DNA of 64,000 nt from the NCBI GenBank assembly GCA_019654215.1, contig BPDI01000013.1, forward strand, positions 1 through 64,000, written 5' to 3'. The DNA comes from Gammaproteobacteria bacterium (lineage in GTDB: Bacteria > Pseudomonadota > Gammaproteobacteria > Pseudomonadales > Pseudohongiellaceae). The notes under the pieces are model-generated. The model was not told the origin of the DNA. It made no database searches and was given only the letters and a program-made list of their open reading frames with translations. Below, piece after piece: positions 9,991-19,352 of this stretch. Numbering within the stretch: the first letter of the stretch is position 1; every line of letters starts with the position of its first letter. The position numbers and the translations under genes are program-made.

Positions 9991-10833
9991 ATGAAGCTTC
10001 CATTTACAAAAATGCATGGTCTAGGTAATGACTTCATGGTTCTCGATTTAACGTCCGGCGAAATAGAATTGTCGGCTGAACAAATTAGAAGGCTGTCTCA
10101 TCGACAATTTGGTATCGGCTTCGATCAATTACTACAGATAAAGTCGCCGAGTTCGCTCGATGTCGATTTCGACTACCGGATCTATAATGCTGATGGAGAT
10201 GAAGCAGAGCATTGTGGAAATGGGGCGCGCTGCTTAGCGAAATTCGTTTACGATAATGGACTCTCAAACAAAAATCCCCTTGCGGTTAAAACTTTAAATC
10301 GCATATTGTTCCTGGATACTAATGAAAATGGTGAAGTGACCGTTGATATGGGATCACCAGATTTCGAGCCAGCCAATATACCATTTCAAACCGATCAGGA
10401 AGCGCAACTCTATACCCTAAGTATAGAGCTGGCAGGCATTTCCAGGGACTTGGAATTCGTCGCACTGTCAATGGGCAATCCCCATGCTGTGATTTCTGTT
10501 GAAGACCTGGCAAATACTGCCGTAAAAGATATTGGAGAGGCAGTAGGAAAACACCCGGATTTCCCTGAAGGTGTGAATGTCGGTTTCATGCAAATTCTCA
10601 GTCATAACGAGATCAACTTACGAGTTTATGAGAGAGGAGCCGGCGAGACGCTGGCTTGCGGAACCGGGGCTTGTGCTGCAGTAGCAGCAGGTCGCTTGCT
10701 CGAACAGTTAGATGATAAAGTGAAGGTGAACCTAACTGGCGGTCAGTTAACGGTAAGTTGGCAACGAAGTGAAAGCCCTGTCCTGATAACCGGGCCTGCA
10801 ACAACCGTTTATGAGGGGACTATTGAAATATGA
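9991..10833 (+). CDS. dapF: Diaminopimelate epimerase
   Basis: DapF interconverts LL- and meso-diaminopimelate, supplying both lysine synthesis and peptidoglycan. The 280-residue protein has both catalytic cysteines in their family motifs: the first in AEHCGNGARC and the second in LACGTGACAA. The N-terminal signature FTKMHGLGNDFMV is intact. The gene follows lysA by 12 nt, and its stop overlaps the next start (ATGA at 10830). Confidence 0.96.
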   Translation: MKLPFTKMHGLGNDFMVLDLTSGEIELSAEQIRRLSHRQFGIGFDQLLQIKSPSSLDVDFDYRIYNADGDEAEHCGNGARCLAKFVYDNGLSNKNPLAVKTLNRILFLDTNENGEVTVDMGSPDFEPANIPFQTDQEAQLYTLSIELAGISRDLEFVALSMGNPHAVISVEDLANTAVKDIGEAVGKHPDFPEGVNVGFMQILSHNEINLRVYERGAGETLACGTGACAAVAAGRLLEQLDDKVKVNLTGGQLTVSWQRSESPVLITGPATTVYEGTIEI

Positions 10834-11555
10834 GTAATGATGTTTCAGCAGCGGAACAGGTTACTGATGTTCACGAAAACGAAATAAGCGAAGAGCAAGT
10901 TGTAGATTATCTACGCAATCATCTTAATTTCTTTGCCGGGCATGAAGAATTACTTGCTAACCTGTCCCTTCCCCATGAAAGTGGAAAAGCAGTTTCCCTA
11001 TTGGAGCGACAAGTTACTATTCTTCGCGATCGCGGAATAGAAGCGCGCCAAAAGCTTAACAATCTTTTAGAAAATGCTAGAAATAATGACCAATTGTTCG
11101 ATACGACTCGTAATCTGGTTTTGGCTTTGTTGCGCGCAGACTCAATTACCGAACTTGCATCGGTAACTCAGGATCAATTGGCAAACCATGACAACATCGA
11201 TGCCTGTGAAATAATTATTGTGGAACATCCATACCTGAATGTATCCCATGTTGTTCGAACTGAATCTGTAGCAAAACTAAAAACAGATTTCAGTGATGTT
11301 TTCAGACTTAAGCGCACACACTGCGGTCCACTGGAATCAGAACAAATTGCTTATCTCTTTCCCGCCGCAAAAAATACCATTCGCTCTACCGCACTATGTC
11401 CGGTTATCAACAATAGCGAAGTTTTAGCAATGCTGGCATTCGGGAATCAGGCCGATAATTATTTTAATGTAAATCTGGACACTCTCTTCTTAGACTTTAT
11501 GGGTCATGTGGTGGGTGCCGTACTCGATCGTCACCTAGCAGATATTAGCACCTAG
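10830..11555 (+). CDS. DUF484 family protein (GAF-like)
   Basis: This 241-residue cytoplasmic protein matches the DUF484 family. It has an N-terminal helical segment with VVDYLRNHLNFFAGHEELLANLSLPH and SLLERQVTILRDR (given as pieces: VVDYLRNHLNFF, LLANLSLPHESG, SLLERQVTILRDR), then a GAF-like domain. The family sits between dapF and xerC in many Gammaproteobacteria and its function is not established. Here the ATG overlaps the dapF stop, so it is co-translated, but no xerC follows; a glycosyltransferase does instead. Confidence 0.88.
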   Translation: MSNDVSAAEQVTDVHENEISEEQVVDYLRNHLNFFAGHEELLANLSLPHESGKAVSLLERQVTILRDRGIEARQKLNNLLENARNNDQLFDTTRNLVLALLRADSITELASVTQDQLANHDNIDACEIIIVEHPYLNVSHVVRTESVAKLKTDFSDVFRLKRTHCGPLESEQIAYLFPAAKNTIRSTALCPVINNSEVLAMLAFGNQADNYFNVNLDTLFLDFMGHVVGAVLDRHLADIST

Positions 11556-11604
11556 TCTGTATTTTCTCTTAATGAATTCTTCATAAAGCAGTATCCTTCG
11601 TTCC

Positions 11605-14600
11605 ATGTCGACTGAAATAACTGCTACTTCTGACAATCTTGTTTCTATTATTTGCCGCACTATTGGGCGTGAAGAGCTTTCCCAAGCCCTTGATTCCATC
11701 GCGGAGCAAACATACGCAAACATAGAGATCGTGCTAGTAAATTCTGCTCAGCAGGATTTATCCATATTTGATCCTGAACGTTACAAAGCTGTAGTAGTCA
11801 ATCCAGAAAAGCAACTATCACGCTCTCAGGCAGCAAATGCCGGCCTCGATACTGCCAGTGGCAAGTACTTAATGTTTCTTGATGACGATGACTGGATCGC
11901 AGAGAGCCACGTAGAAATATTGTTAACTGCTGTAGAAATAAGTAAGGACTGTAACGCAGCCTATTCAAGCACAGTTAAAACTCAAGCGGACGGCACGGGT
12001 ACCCAATATGTGTTCGACACTGACTATGACTCATTGCTACTAATGCAGGACAACTATATCCCTATTCACTCCGTTCTATTTTCCAGGGGATTAGTTGAAC
12101 AGGGATGTCACTTTGATGAGTCTTTCGATATATATGAAGATTGGGATTTTTGGTTGCAGGTTTCTCAGCACACGGATTTTATTCATATTGATAAACAAAC
12201 AGCTTTCTATCGTGCAGGTGGAGATTCGGACACCGCAACTGATGACGATAGTCTACGCTTTCAACCTGAGCATCCACTGGGGAAAGCGCGCGCCCAACTT
12301 TTTAGTAAATGGAAAAACGAATGGGATGGAGATGCCATTAATCAGATGCTAGGTAAAGCTATGCGCTTTGACCTTTTAGCAAAAGTCGATGAACTAGCCA
12401 AACGCCTCGATGAAGAAATTAGTAAAGGTAAATTATTGGATAACGAGGTAACGAATCTCAATCACAAACTCATAGAGAGAGAAGCATTAATTCAAGACAA
12501 GAATGAGGAACTTTACCAGATTCAGTTAGAGCTTAAAGCGGTAATTCTAGATAGGGATCAAAAACTTCAACAGATTCAATTAGAGCTTGAAGCCGCAATT
12601 CTAGACAAGAATGAGAAACTTTACCAAATTCAATTAAAGCTTAATGAAATTGAAAATACCTTAAAAAACAAATCAGATATTGAGAAGCACTTAAATGTTC
12701 ATGTGCAACAATTGGAAACCGAACTTAATCGAGTACTTGGCTCCGCCACCTGGCGAGTGATGGGTCCGGTAAGAAGATTAGGTCGCATTTTCAGTGGATC
12801 AGCTAGTATAGAAAACAAGCAATTTGAGATTAGTGAAGACAGCGAAGACACTGGCGAAATGGCTGAGCCACCGCCCAACACTGAGAACCCGGCTACAGAA
12901 TCAGAGAAGTCTGCTTACGATAAAAAAGCAATGCAGACACTCGATGAGTTTCTTGCCAGCAATGAGCGGCTAGGTTTTGTTAGTGAAAGTGCACCATCGA
13001 TTTCGATTGTTTTAGTTTTCTATAACCAGGCCCACCTCAGCTTACTTTGTTTGCAGTCATTACTTGAGCATAGCGATGTACCAATTGAATTAATCATTGT
13101 CAACAATGCCTCGAGTGATAAGAGTGATAAACTGCTGGCTAAGATAGATAACGCTACCATAATCCACAATGACGAAAACCTTGGATTCGTTAAAGCAGTA
13201 AATCAGGGGGTAGAAAAAGCGCAATCAGATTATATTCTGTTATTGAATAATGATGCTGTTGTTCACCAGCATGCTCTTTCTTCCTCGCTTAGCTCGATTT
13301 CCAATGATGCTAGCGTAGGTGCCGTGGGTGGCAAGATAGTGCTGACTGATGGCAGCTTGCAGGAAGCCGGCTGCATCATCTGGCAAGATGGATCTTGTCT
13401 CGGTTACGGACGTGGAGATGATCCTAGTTTCGGTGCTTACATGTTTGAGCGGGATGTGGACTACTGTTCCGGTGCCTTTCTATTGTTTCGACGCAGTGAC
13501 TTTGAAGAACTGAGTGGATTCGATTTGGATTACGCGCCAGCCTACTACGAAGAGTCGGATTTCTGTATTCGTATGCAGAAGAAAGGACTACGCATTGTCT
13601 ACAATCCATTAGCAGAGATTACCCATTACGAATTCGCCAGCTCTGGCGGGATCAGTGGAGCGTCTGCTTTGCAGAAAGAACATCAGGCAATTTTATGTGA
13701 TAAACATGGTGACTGGCTTGGCAATCAATTTGTCAGCGATCCAAAGGCGATTACTTCTGCAAGGACCGCCAATCGTTGTCCCAATGTTTTAGTAATTGAC
13801 GATCGTGTCCCACATCCTAGTTTGGGATCAGGCTATCCCCGGGCTGCCCATTTACTCAATGCCCTTAGCAATCTCGACCTGAATATCACTTTTTATCCAT
13901 TACAGTTTCCGGTGGATGATTGGCCCGAAACTTATAGATCGCTGAATAAGGGAATCGAAGTAATTCTGCAGAAAGGACATTTAGGCCTGCAGTCTTTTCT
14001 TGAATCGAGAAAAGGGTTTTTCCAGTACATTATTGTTAGTCGTGTTCACAATATGTCGATCTTTAAAGAACTCATGGAAGCAGAAGAAACCTTGGTGGGT
14101 AACGCTAAGATAATTTACGACGCCGAAGCATTAACTGCTTCCCGAGAAATCATGCGGAAGAAATTAAATCAGCAACTGATTTCAGAGCAGGAACAAACAG
14201 ATCTTTTTGCGAATGAAATAGAAAAAGCGGCGACGGCAGATGTAGTTATCGCAGTATCAAAGAAAGAATCTGAAACCTATCGCGAACATGGAATCGAAAA
14301 TATTCGCGTGCTCGGACATACCTTGCAATCCTCACCTGGAGATAAAGAATTTTCTGCCAGAGAAGGTATCTTGTTTGTAGGAGCATTGAGAGATGAGGGA
14401 TCGCCAAACGTGGATTCAATTCTCTGGTTTATCGTGAACGTTTTACCACTGATAGAAAAAGAGATTCCAGATATCAATCTCTATATCGTCGGTGACAAAG
14501 GTGCGCAGTCCCTTGCCAGTATCGAAAAAACCAATGTCAGTTTTCTGGGCCGACTGGAGAATCTTAAAGAGATTTATAACAACTGCAGGGTTTTTATTGC

Positions 14601-14880
14601 CCCAACTCGATTCGCTGCGGGAATACCCCATAAGGTGCATGAAGCAGCAGCCATGGGTATACCAAGCGTTACCACTCCCCTGTTAGCGGAGCAACTTGAT
14701 TGGCAACATGAAAAAGAATTACTGGTAGGAGAAACCCCTGGGTGTTTTGCCGAACAATGTGTTCGTCTCTATCGAGACGAATCCTTGTGGCGATCCGTGC
14801 AATACGCTGCGCTGGAAGCAGTTACTAAAGATTGTTCTGCGGATCAATTCCAGCAAGAATTGAAATCGCTATTCGATTAG
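11605..14880 (+). CDS. Large three-domain glycosyltransferase (GT2 - coiled coil - GT2 - GT4-like)
   Basis: This is a 1091-residue protein joining three sugar-transfer modules. Residues about 8-220 form a GT2 domain (start VSIICRTIGRE, metal-binding MFLDDDDWI, and EDWDFWL). Residues about 260-370 are a coiled coil with three 18-residue repeats, followed by the ATWRVMGPVRRLG segment common in rhamnan and O-antigen transferases. A second GT2 domain (about 462-690) has VLVFYNQAHLS, LLLNNDAVV and YYEESDFC. A C-terminal GT-B domain (about 726-1091) has LFVGALRDEGSPNVD, IVGDKG and the donor-site segment GIPHKVHEAAAMGIPSV. It probably assembles a surface glycan with the convergent GT2 genes. The sugars are unknown. 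The start follows no strong RBS. Confidence 0.85.
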   Translation: MSTEITATSDNLVSIICRTIGREELSQALDSIAEQTYANIEIVLVNSAQQDLSIFDPERYKAVVVNPEKQLSRSQAANAGLDTASGKYLMFLDDDDWIAESHVEILLTAVEISKDCNAAYSSTVKTQADGTGTQYVFDTDYDSLLLMQDNYIPIHSVLFSRGLVEQGCHFDESFDIYEDWDFWLQVSQHTDFIHIDKQTAFYRAGGDSDTATDDDSLRFQPEHPLGKARAQLFSKWKNEWDGDAINQMLGKAMRFDLLAKVDELAKRLDEEISKGKLLDNEVTNLNHKLIEREALIQDKNEELYQIQLELKAVILDRDQKLQQIQLELEAAILDKNEKLYQIQLKLNEIENTLKNKSDIEKHLNVHVQQLETELNRVLGSATWRVMGPVRRLGRIFSGSASIENKQFEISEDSEDTGEMAEPPPNTENPATESEKSAYDKKAMQTLDEFLASNERLGFVSESAPSISIVLVFYNQAHLSLLCLQSLLEHSDVPIELIIVNNASSDKSDKLLAKIDNATIIHNDENLGFVKAVNQGVEKAQSDYILLLNNDAVVHQHALSSSLSSISNDASVGAVGGKIVLTDGSLQEAGCIIWQDGSCLGYGRGDDPSFGAYMFERDVDYCSGAFLLFRRSDFEELSGFDLDYAPAYYEESDFCIRMQKKGLRIVYNPLAEITHYEFASSGGISGASALQKEHQAILCDKHGDWLGNQFVSDPKAITSARTANRCPNVLVIDDRVPHPSLGSGYPRAAHLLNALSNLDLNITFYPLQFPVDDWPETYRSLNKGIEVILQKGHLGLQSFLESRKGFFQYIIVSRVHNMSIFKELMEAEETLVGNAKIIYDAEALTASREIMRKKLNQQLISEQEQTDLFANEIEKAATADVVIAVSKKESETYREHGIENIRVLGHTLQSSPGDKEFSAREGILFVGALRDEGSPNVDSILWFIVNVLPLIEKEIPDINLYIVGDKGAQSLASIEKTNVSFLGRLENLKEIYNNCRVFIAPTRFAAGIPHKVHEAAAMGIPSVTTPLLAEQLDWQHEKELLVGETPGCFAEQCVRLYRDESLWRSVQYAALEAVTKDCSADQFQQELKSLFD
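12496..12657 (+). repeat. Three tandem 54-bp repeats coding for coiled coil
   Basis: Three in-frame units of 54 bp (12496-12549, 12550-12603, 12604-12657) encode 18-residue repeats of the pattern D-[KR]-[ND]-x-[EK]-L-x-Q-I-Q-L-[EK]-L. They sit inside the coiled-coil linker of the large glycosyltransferase. Units 1 and 3 share the start DKNE-LYQIQL. They look like recent duplications and may vary in number between strains. Confidence 0.85.
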
Positions 14881-15821
14881 AACCGCCGCGCTATGCGGTA
14901 GAAGATCCGCTGCATAATTCCTATCCTGACAGACATACAAGCTGAAATACGTAATCCCAAGTTTTCTCTAAAACTCAATTGCGAACCAAAGCGCTGACGA
15001 AAATCTGCTGCTTGTCTAGCGACTTCATACAGATGTTCATTGGGCTCTCTAGCAAAAACTTTGCTCCAGAATGACAGAGAGGCAGGCTGAGGTTTCACGA
15101 ATTCATTAGCGCCAATGGTGTTGCTGCCATGTTGTCGATAATGCACCAATGGCTTATCCAAAAATACCACTCTGCCGAATGCTGCAGCTACTAAGGCTAG
15201 CCACCAATCATGCATGATGGCATGGCTGGAAACGGGAATTGCTTTGCGTGCTAGAGATTCATTAATTAACGCAGTACAACCAGTAACCAGATTACTGATC
15301 ACCATATTGGCGAACCGGTTTCGTTCAATTTCCAGGCCTTGATACTGAATCAGAGAACCAGCAATGCTTTCGTTCTCTTCTGAGACCACTTGCAGGTCTG
15401 TGTGAATTAGTATTGGTGGCGTCGCATCGTCACGGCTTTTTACATTCTCAACTTCGAGCATCGAGTTTACCTGCTGCTCGATCTTATCTTTATGCCAGAT
15501 ATCATCTTGATCACAAAACATCATATAGGCTTCATCCAAGCCCAGCTCCGATTTTTTTTCTAAAACGTATTCGATAAGAAATGAAAAAGAAGCACTGGCT
15601 CCCAAGTTTCGCTTGTTATTTTCAACGATATGTACTTTATCACCATGACTTTCAGCGAAATAGGAAGTGATATCAGGAGTTGGATCGAAAGAACCATCAT
15701 CGCGAATAACAATAATGATGTTCGAATAAGTTTGACTTAACAGAGAATCTAATTGTTCCTGCAGAAATTTCGCACCATTGAAGGTGGAAAGCAGTATAGC
15801 GATTTTAGGATTGGCGCTCAT
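14877..15821 (-). CDS. GT2 family glycosyltransferase
   Basis: This 314-residue family 2 transferase begins IAILLSTFNGAKFLQEQLDS and has the donor motif VIRDDGSFD, the DXD-like MFCDQDDIWHKDKIE and an acceptor-site MHDWWLALVAAA. This pattern is typical of rhamnosyl- and O-antigen glycosyltransferases that act in the cytoplasm on lipid-linked glycans. Its stop overlaps that of the convergent large transferase by 4 nt. It is the last of three minus-strand genes, 3 nt after the preceding one, so an operon is likely. Confidence 0.85.
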   Translation of the reverse strand: MSANPKIAILLSTFNGAKFLQEQLDSLLSQTYSNIIIVIRDDGSFDPTPDITSYFAESHGDKVHIVENNKRNLGASASFSFLIEYVLEKKSELGLDEAYMMFCDQDDIWHKDKIEQQVNSMLEVENVKSRDDATPPILIHTDLQVVSEENESIAGSLIQYQGLEIERNRFANMVISNLVTGCTALINESLARKAIPVSSHAIMHDWWLALVAAAFGRVVFLDKPLVHYRQHGSNTIGANEFVKPQPASLSFWSKVFAREPNEHLYEVARQAADFRQRFGSQLSFRENLGLRISACMSVRIGIMQRIFYRIARRF

Positions 15822-15824
15822 TTG

Positions 15825-16745
15825 CTAGCTTAGGGATTTTGCATCCCTAATTCCGGAACGGATATTGTCCCAGTATTGCTTTCTATCCTGGGAAAAGATT
15901 AGTAACCAGCTGGCCTTTAGTGAGAAACGAATCATATCTCTGATTTTCCAGCCCAAGGGCGAATAAGGAACAGTATATAAGTGAGTTCTGTTTCTTGAAG
16001 AGTAATAAGTTCGTGCCGGATTATGCTGGGCCATTATCCCTGCTCTCACCAATGGACTTATACTTCGCTCTCCAATCGCATGGTAGAGCAACGCATCATC
16101 AGTACCCATTAAATCAAACCCTTTCGATTTAGCGCGAAAACACCACTCCAGATCAACATTGTCAATGAAATAACTTTCTTTCATGCTGCCAATCTCCTCG
16201 ATATGTTTAAGAATTAGCATAGTTCCCGAAGTAATCAAGAAGTCGGCAATAAAATGAGATTTCGTATCAGCGAAAAATCGATCAGAGCGCAGCATAAATC
16301 GATTGAATAACTTAAATGGTGTTTGCCGCATAGTTTGAGTATTAATTATTCTGGGACCAACCGCAGCAATGCCATGTTTACTTTGTTTGTTTGCATCGCG
16401 GTATGCGCCAATCATACGACTGACAAATAAATCACAAAGACTACTATCTTGATCAAACAGAAATACATAATCACAGTTGTTCTCAATCGTCCAGCTAATA
16501 CCGATATTTAAGGCCTTGGCTAGTCCTTCATTTTCATCTAAACGTATTAAATCCTGGCACCGCTCATAAACAATGATCGATTCGGCAAGCCTGCCTATAT
16601 CAGGTGAACAATTGTCAATTACTAAGAAGTCAGTTTCTTTGTTGAGTTGTCCGAGCAACTTTAGAAGCGCAGTAATGTCTGGCCGATAGGTCACCACTAT
16701 TGCGCAGCTTCTTTCATTTTGTTCGTTACTCATTGCTTTGTTCAA
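15825..16745 (-). CDS. GT2 family glycosyltransferase, rhamnosyltransferase-like
   Basis: This 306-residue family 2 transferase has AIVVTYRPD at the N-terminus, VIDNCSPD, LAKALNIGI, the metal site FLFDQDSS, and the late motif DNVDLEWCFRAKSKGF, where the Asp/Glu pair and the E-W-C-x-R segment are typical of bacterial rhamnosyltransferases. Its start overlaps the stop of the upstream membrane protein gene (ATGA, 4 nt). The rhamnose donor is a family-level guess. Confidence 0.82.
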   Translation of the reverse strand: MNKAMSNEQNERSCAIVVTYRPDITALLKLLGQLNKETDFLVIDNCSPDIGRLAESIIVYERCQDLIRLDENEGLAKALNIGISWTIENNCDYVFLFDQDSSLCDLFVSRMIGAYRDANKQSKHGIAAVGPRIINTQTMRQTPFKLFNRFMLRSDRFFADTKSHFIADFLITSGTMLILKHIEEIGSMKESYFIDNVDLEWCFRAKSKGFDLMGTDDALLYHAIGERSISPLVRAGIMAQHNPARTYYSSRNRTHLYTVPYSPLGWKIRDMIRFSLKASWLLIFSQDRKQYWDNIRSGIRDAKSLS

Positions 16746-17284
16746 TTTAATTTAGCCTGGGGCGATTGTAAGTGCCAATTGTCACCCGGAACTTCTGCAG
16801 TAATAGAAATTGCATCTGGGTTAATTCGCGCCAAATAGATGAAGTAAAAAATCGATAAAACACCTAAGCTCAAACCGACCACAACACCTGCATCTAAAAG
16901 TCCGCGCCAGGGCTGCGGCATTAATCGCACCAGAATAATGAAACAAACAATCATTAAAGTTAATCCAATAGATAGCAATTGTCGTTTCCTTGTCGCGTAG
17001 ATGAATCCCATACAAAAAATTGGGGCCAGTAAGACGTGGATTGGTTTTGGATTTTCTTGTAGATAAATAGCGCGCAGCACAACCCTTGGTGCGAAGCCTA
17101 GATGAAATCCTTTGTAACCTTCAGCATAAGCCATATAGACAACACTAAAGATTAAACAGGCCCAATGAAAATTACTCATTGGGAAATTTTCAAGCGCCAG
17201 AGCCATGGGTGTTAACCGATAAATTGCAAAAACCAAAATTAAAAGAACGCCACCGATTCCCCAGGTATAACCTATCGTTTTCAC
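16742..17284 (-). CDS. Small integral membrane protein, unknown function
   Basis: I do not recognise this 180-residue protein. It has about five hydrophobic helices: near residues 6-26, 41-54, 80-95, 103-122 and 129-149. It also has a short basic loop with ATRKRQLLS. The cytosolic or periplasmic tail ends GDNWHLQSPQAKLN. It is first in a three-gene minus-strand unit with two GT2 enzymes, overlapping the next gene by 4 nt, and lies divergent from gshB. A role in surface-glycan assembly is inferred from context only. Confidence 0.7.
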   Translation of the reverse strand: MKTIGYTWGIGGVLLILVFAIYRLTPMALALENFPMSNFHWACLIFSVVYMAYAEGYKGFHLGFAPRVVLRAIYLQENPKPIHVLLAPIFCMGFIYATRKRQLLSIGLTLMIVCFIILVRLMPQPWRGLLDAGVVVGLSLGVLSIFYFIYLARINPDAISITAEVPGDNWHLQSPQAKLN

Positions 17285-17468
17285 TTTTTCGAAATACTCT
17301 AATTGAAAGTCGATATTATAAACCGATTGTGGATATTCGGAAAAACTTGTTTAAGATCGGAAACTTACGATTGATAGAATCGCTTATCCAGCCAAAGTGA
17401 GATATGATCTCGCCTCCAATATGATCGAGGCAGTACTAATAGCTAACTGGAGATAGCAGGATAGAGGA

Positions 17469-18422
17469 ATGGGCGTAAAAGTGGGCGTGGTGATGGATCC
17501 GATTGAATCTATTATCGTGAAGAAAGATACAACATTAGCTATGCTGCTCGCCGCGCAAAAACGGGGATGGGTGATTCACTATATGTTGCAGTCAAATCTC
17601 TATATGGATCAGGGTTTGCCCAGGGCCAAGATGCAAACACTATCAGTCATGGATGATGAACAGGACTGGTTTAAATTGGGTATTCACTCTGATCAAGCGC
17701 TTGCCGAACTTGATGTCATTCTCATGCGCAAAGATCCTCCCTTTAATCTAGATTACATTTATTCAACTTACATACTGGAACAAGCACAAAGAGAAGGCAC
17801 GCTTATCGTAAACGATCCACAAAGCTTGAGAGACTGTAATGAGAAACTCTTTGCCACACAGTTTCCTCAGTGCTGCCCTCCTGTGCTAGCAGCTTCTTCT
17901 GAAAGTAAATTAAAGGCATTTCACGAAGAACACGAAGACGTAATATATAAACCGTTGGACGGAATGGGCGGTACTTCAATATTTCGGGCAAAGAAAGACG
18001 ACGCCAATTTAAGTGTCATTATCGAGACATTAACCAATGGCGGGAGTCGACAAATTATGGCGCAGAAATATATTCCCGAGATTAAAAATGGTGACAAACG
18101 CATATTGTTGATTGATGGAAATCCAGTTGAGTATTGCTTAGCGCGTGTACCTGCAATCGGTGAAAGCAGAGGTAATCTCGCCGCTGGGGGAAGTGGAATT
18201 GCACAGAAACTTACAGACAGGGATCGCTGGATTTGTGAAGAAGTTAGCCCTGCATTAAAAGAAAGAGGATTGCTTTTTGTTGGACTGGATGTAATTGGTG
18301 AGTATCTAACTGAAATAAATATCACTAGCCCTACCTGTGTAAGAGAAATAGACAGAGCCCAAAATTTAGACATATCGGACGACTTGATGGATTGTATCCA
18401 AGAAAAGCTCGAAGCTGCATAG
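17469..18422 (+). CDS. gshB: Glutathione synthetase
   Basis: GshB ligates glycine to gamma-glutamylcysteine in the second step of glutathione synthesis. The 317-residue length is normal. The N-terminal domain begins VGVVMDPIESI with the family's MLLAAQKRG. The ATP-grasp part shows LRKDPPFNLDYIY-like VILMRKDPPFN, IYKPLDGMGGTSIFR, KRILLIDGNPVEY and NITSPTC near the end. RBS TAGAGGA stands just before the ATG. It begins a plus-strand cluster gshB-tonB-yqgE-ruvX, the usual order in Pseudomonas-like genomes. Confidence 0.96.
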   Translation: MGVKVGVVMDPIESIIVKKDTTLAMLLAAQKRGWVIHYMLQSNLYMDQGLPRAKMQTLSVMDDEQDWFKLGIHSDQALAELDVILMRKDPPFNLDYIYSTYILEQAQREGTLIVNDPQSLRDCNEKLFATQFPQCCPPVLAASSESKLKAFHEEHEDVIYKPLDGMGGTSIFRAKKDDANLSVIIETLTNGGSRQIMAQKYIPEIKNGDKRILLIDGNPVEYCLARVPAIGESRGNLAAGGSGIAQKLTDRDRWICEEVSPALKERGLLFVGLDVIGEYLTEINITSPTCVREIDRAQNLDISDDLMDCIQEKLEAA

Positions 18423-18467
18423 TTATACTTGCTTCCACAATAATCTTAAAGCAACACTAAAAAAACT

Positions 18468-19331
18468 ATGACCATGACCGATGACGAGCTGTCGAAAGAA
18501 CGATTCGGTTTCACCGTCTTTCTCTCTGCCTGCGTCCATACCATTATTATTCTGGGTGTTGGTTTCACTTATTTAGAAGAATTAAGTAGTAAGCCTGCGC
18601 TTGAAATCACAATTGCACAATATCGGAGCGAATTTGAACCAGAAGAAGCGGATTTTCTCGCACAAGAAAATCAGATTGGAAGCGGAAATTTAGAAGGGAA
18701 AGCCGCGCCTAGCACACCATTCGATTCTGATTTTAACGATGATGTTATTCAGGAAAATTTTCCTTTTCCTTCTTCGCCAGAAATTGTTCAACAAGATCTT
18801 GCTTTAGTTGCTTCCGTTGCAAATGATAATCAAGAAAGACAGTTACAGGAAAAATTTGAAACAGGGGAAGAACAACCGCTCAGAGATCAAACTTCATCAG
18901 ACTATTTGAGTCTCACCATTGCGAGTCTGCAAGCTCAATTAGATTTAAAACGTCAGGCTTATGCAAAGCGCCCTCGTCGCTATACTATTTCTTCTGCTTC
19001 TACCAGAAGGCATCAGGACGCACTTTATTTAAATAACTGGCGTCGCCGTATAGAAGCAGTTGGAAATATCAACTACCCAGCTGAAGCGCGAAGTCAACAG
19101 ATCTATGGTAGCCTAAGAATGTTGGTCGCCCTACTTCCAGATGGACAAGTTGATGAAATTAGAATCCTGCAATCTTCTGATCATAGCGTACTGGATGACG
19201 CCGCCGTAGAAATAGTCCATCTTGCCTCACCGTTCGATCCTTTCCCAGAGGCAATACGCGCCGAAGCTGATATACTCGAAATCGTAAGGACCTGGCGCTT
19301 CCACGAAGGCAACGCATTAACTAGCTTCTAG
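18468..19331 (+). CDS. TonB family protein
   Basis: This is a 287-residue inner-membrane protein with a single N-terminal anchor (VFLSACVHTIIILGVGFTYL), a long periplasmic region rich in Glu, Gln and Ser, and a C-terminal TonB domain (about residues 195-285). That domain includes INYPAEARSQQIYGSLRM and the TWRF ending. The usual Pro-rich spacer is absent. TonB proteins pass proton-motive energy to outer-membrane receptors, but this copy, between gshB and yqgE, is a conserved genomic neighbour whose partner is not known. ExbB/ExbD genes are not next to it. Confidence 0.85.
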   Translation: MTMTDDELSKERFGFTVFLSACVHTIIILGVGFTYLEELSSKPALEITIAQYRSEFEPEEADFLAQENQIGSGNLEGKAAPSTPFDSDFNDDVIQENFPFPSSPEIVQQDLALVASVANDNQERQLQEKFETGEEQPLRDQTSSDYLSLTIASLQAQLDLKRQAYAKRPRRYTISSASTRRHQDALYLNNWRRRIEAVGNINYPAEARSQQIYGSLRMLVALLPDGQVDEIRILQSSDHSVLDDAAVEIVHLASPFDPFPEAIRAEADILEIVRTWRFHEGNALTSF

Positions 19332-19352
19332 TAACCTTTACAGGCTTCTTCA

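Noticed and set aside
17921-18373. A 150-codon minus-strand frame
   Set aside because: It lies wholly inside gshB, which has all family motifs; this is a shadow frame.
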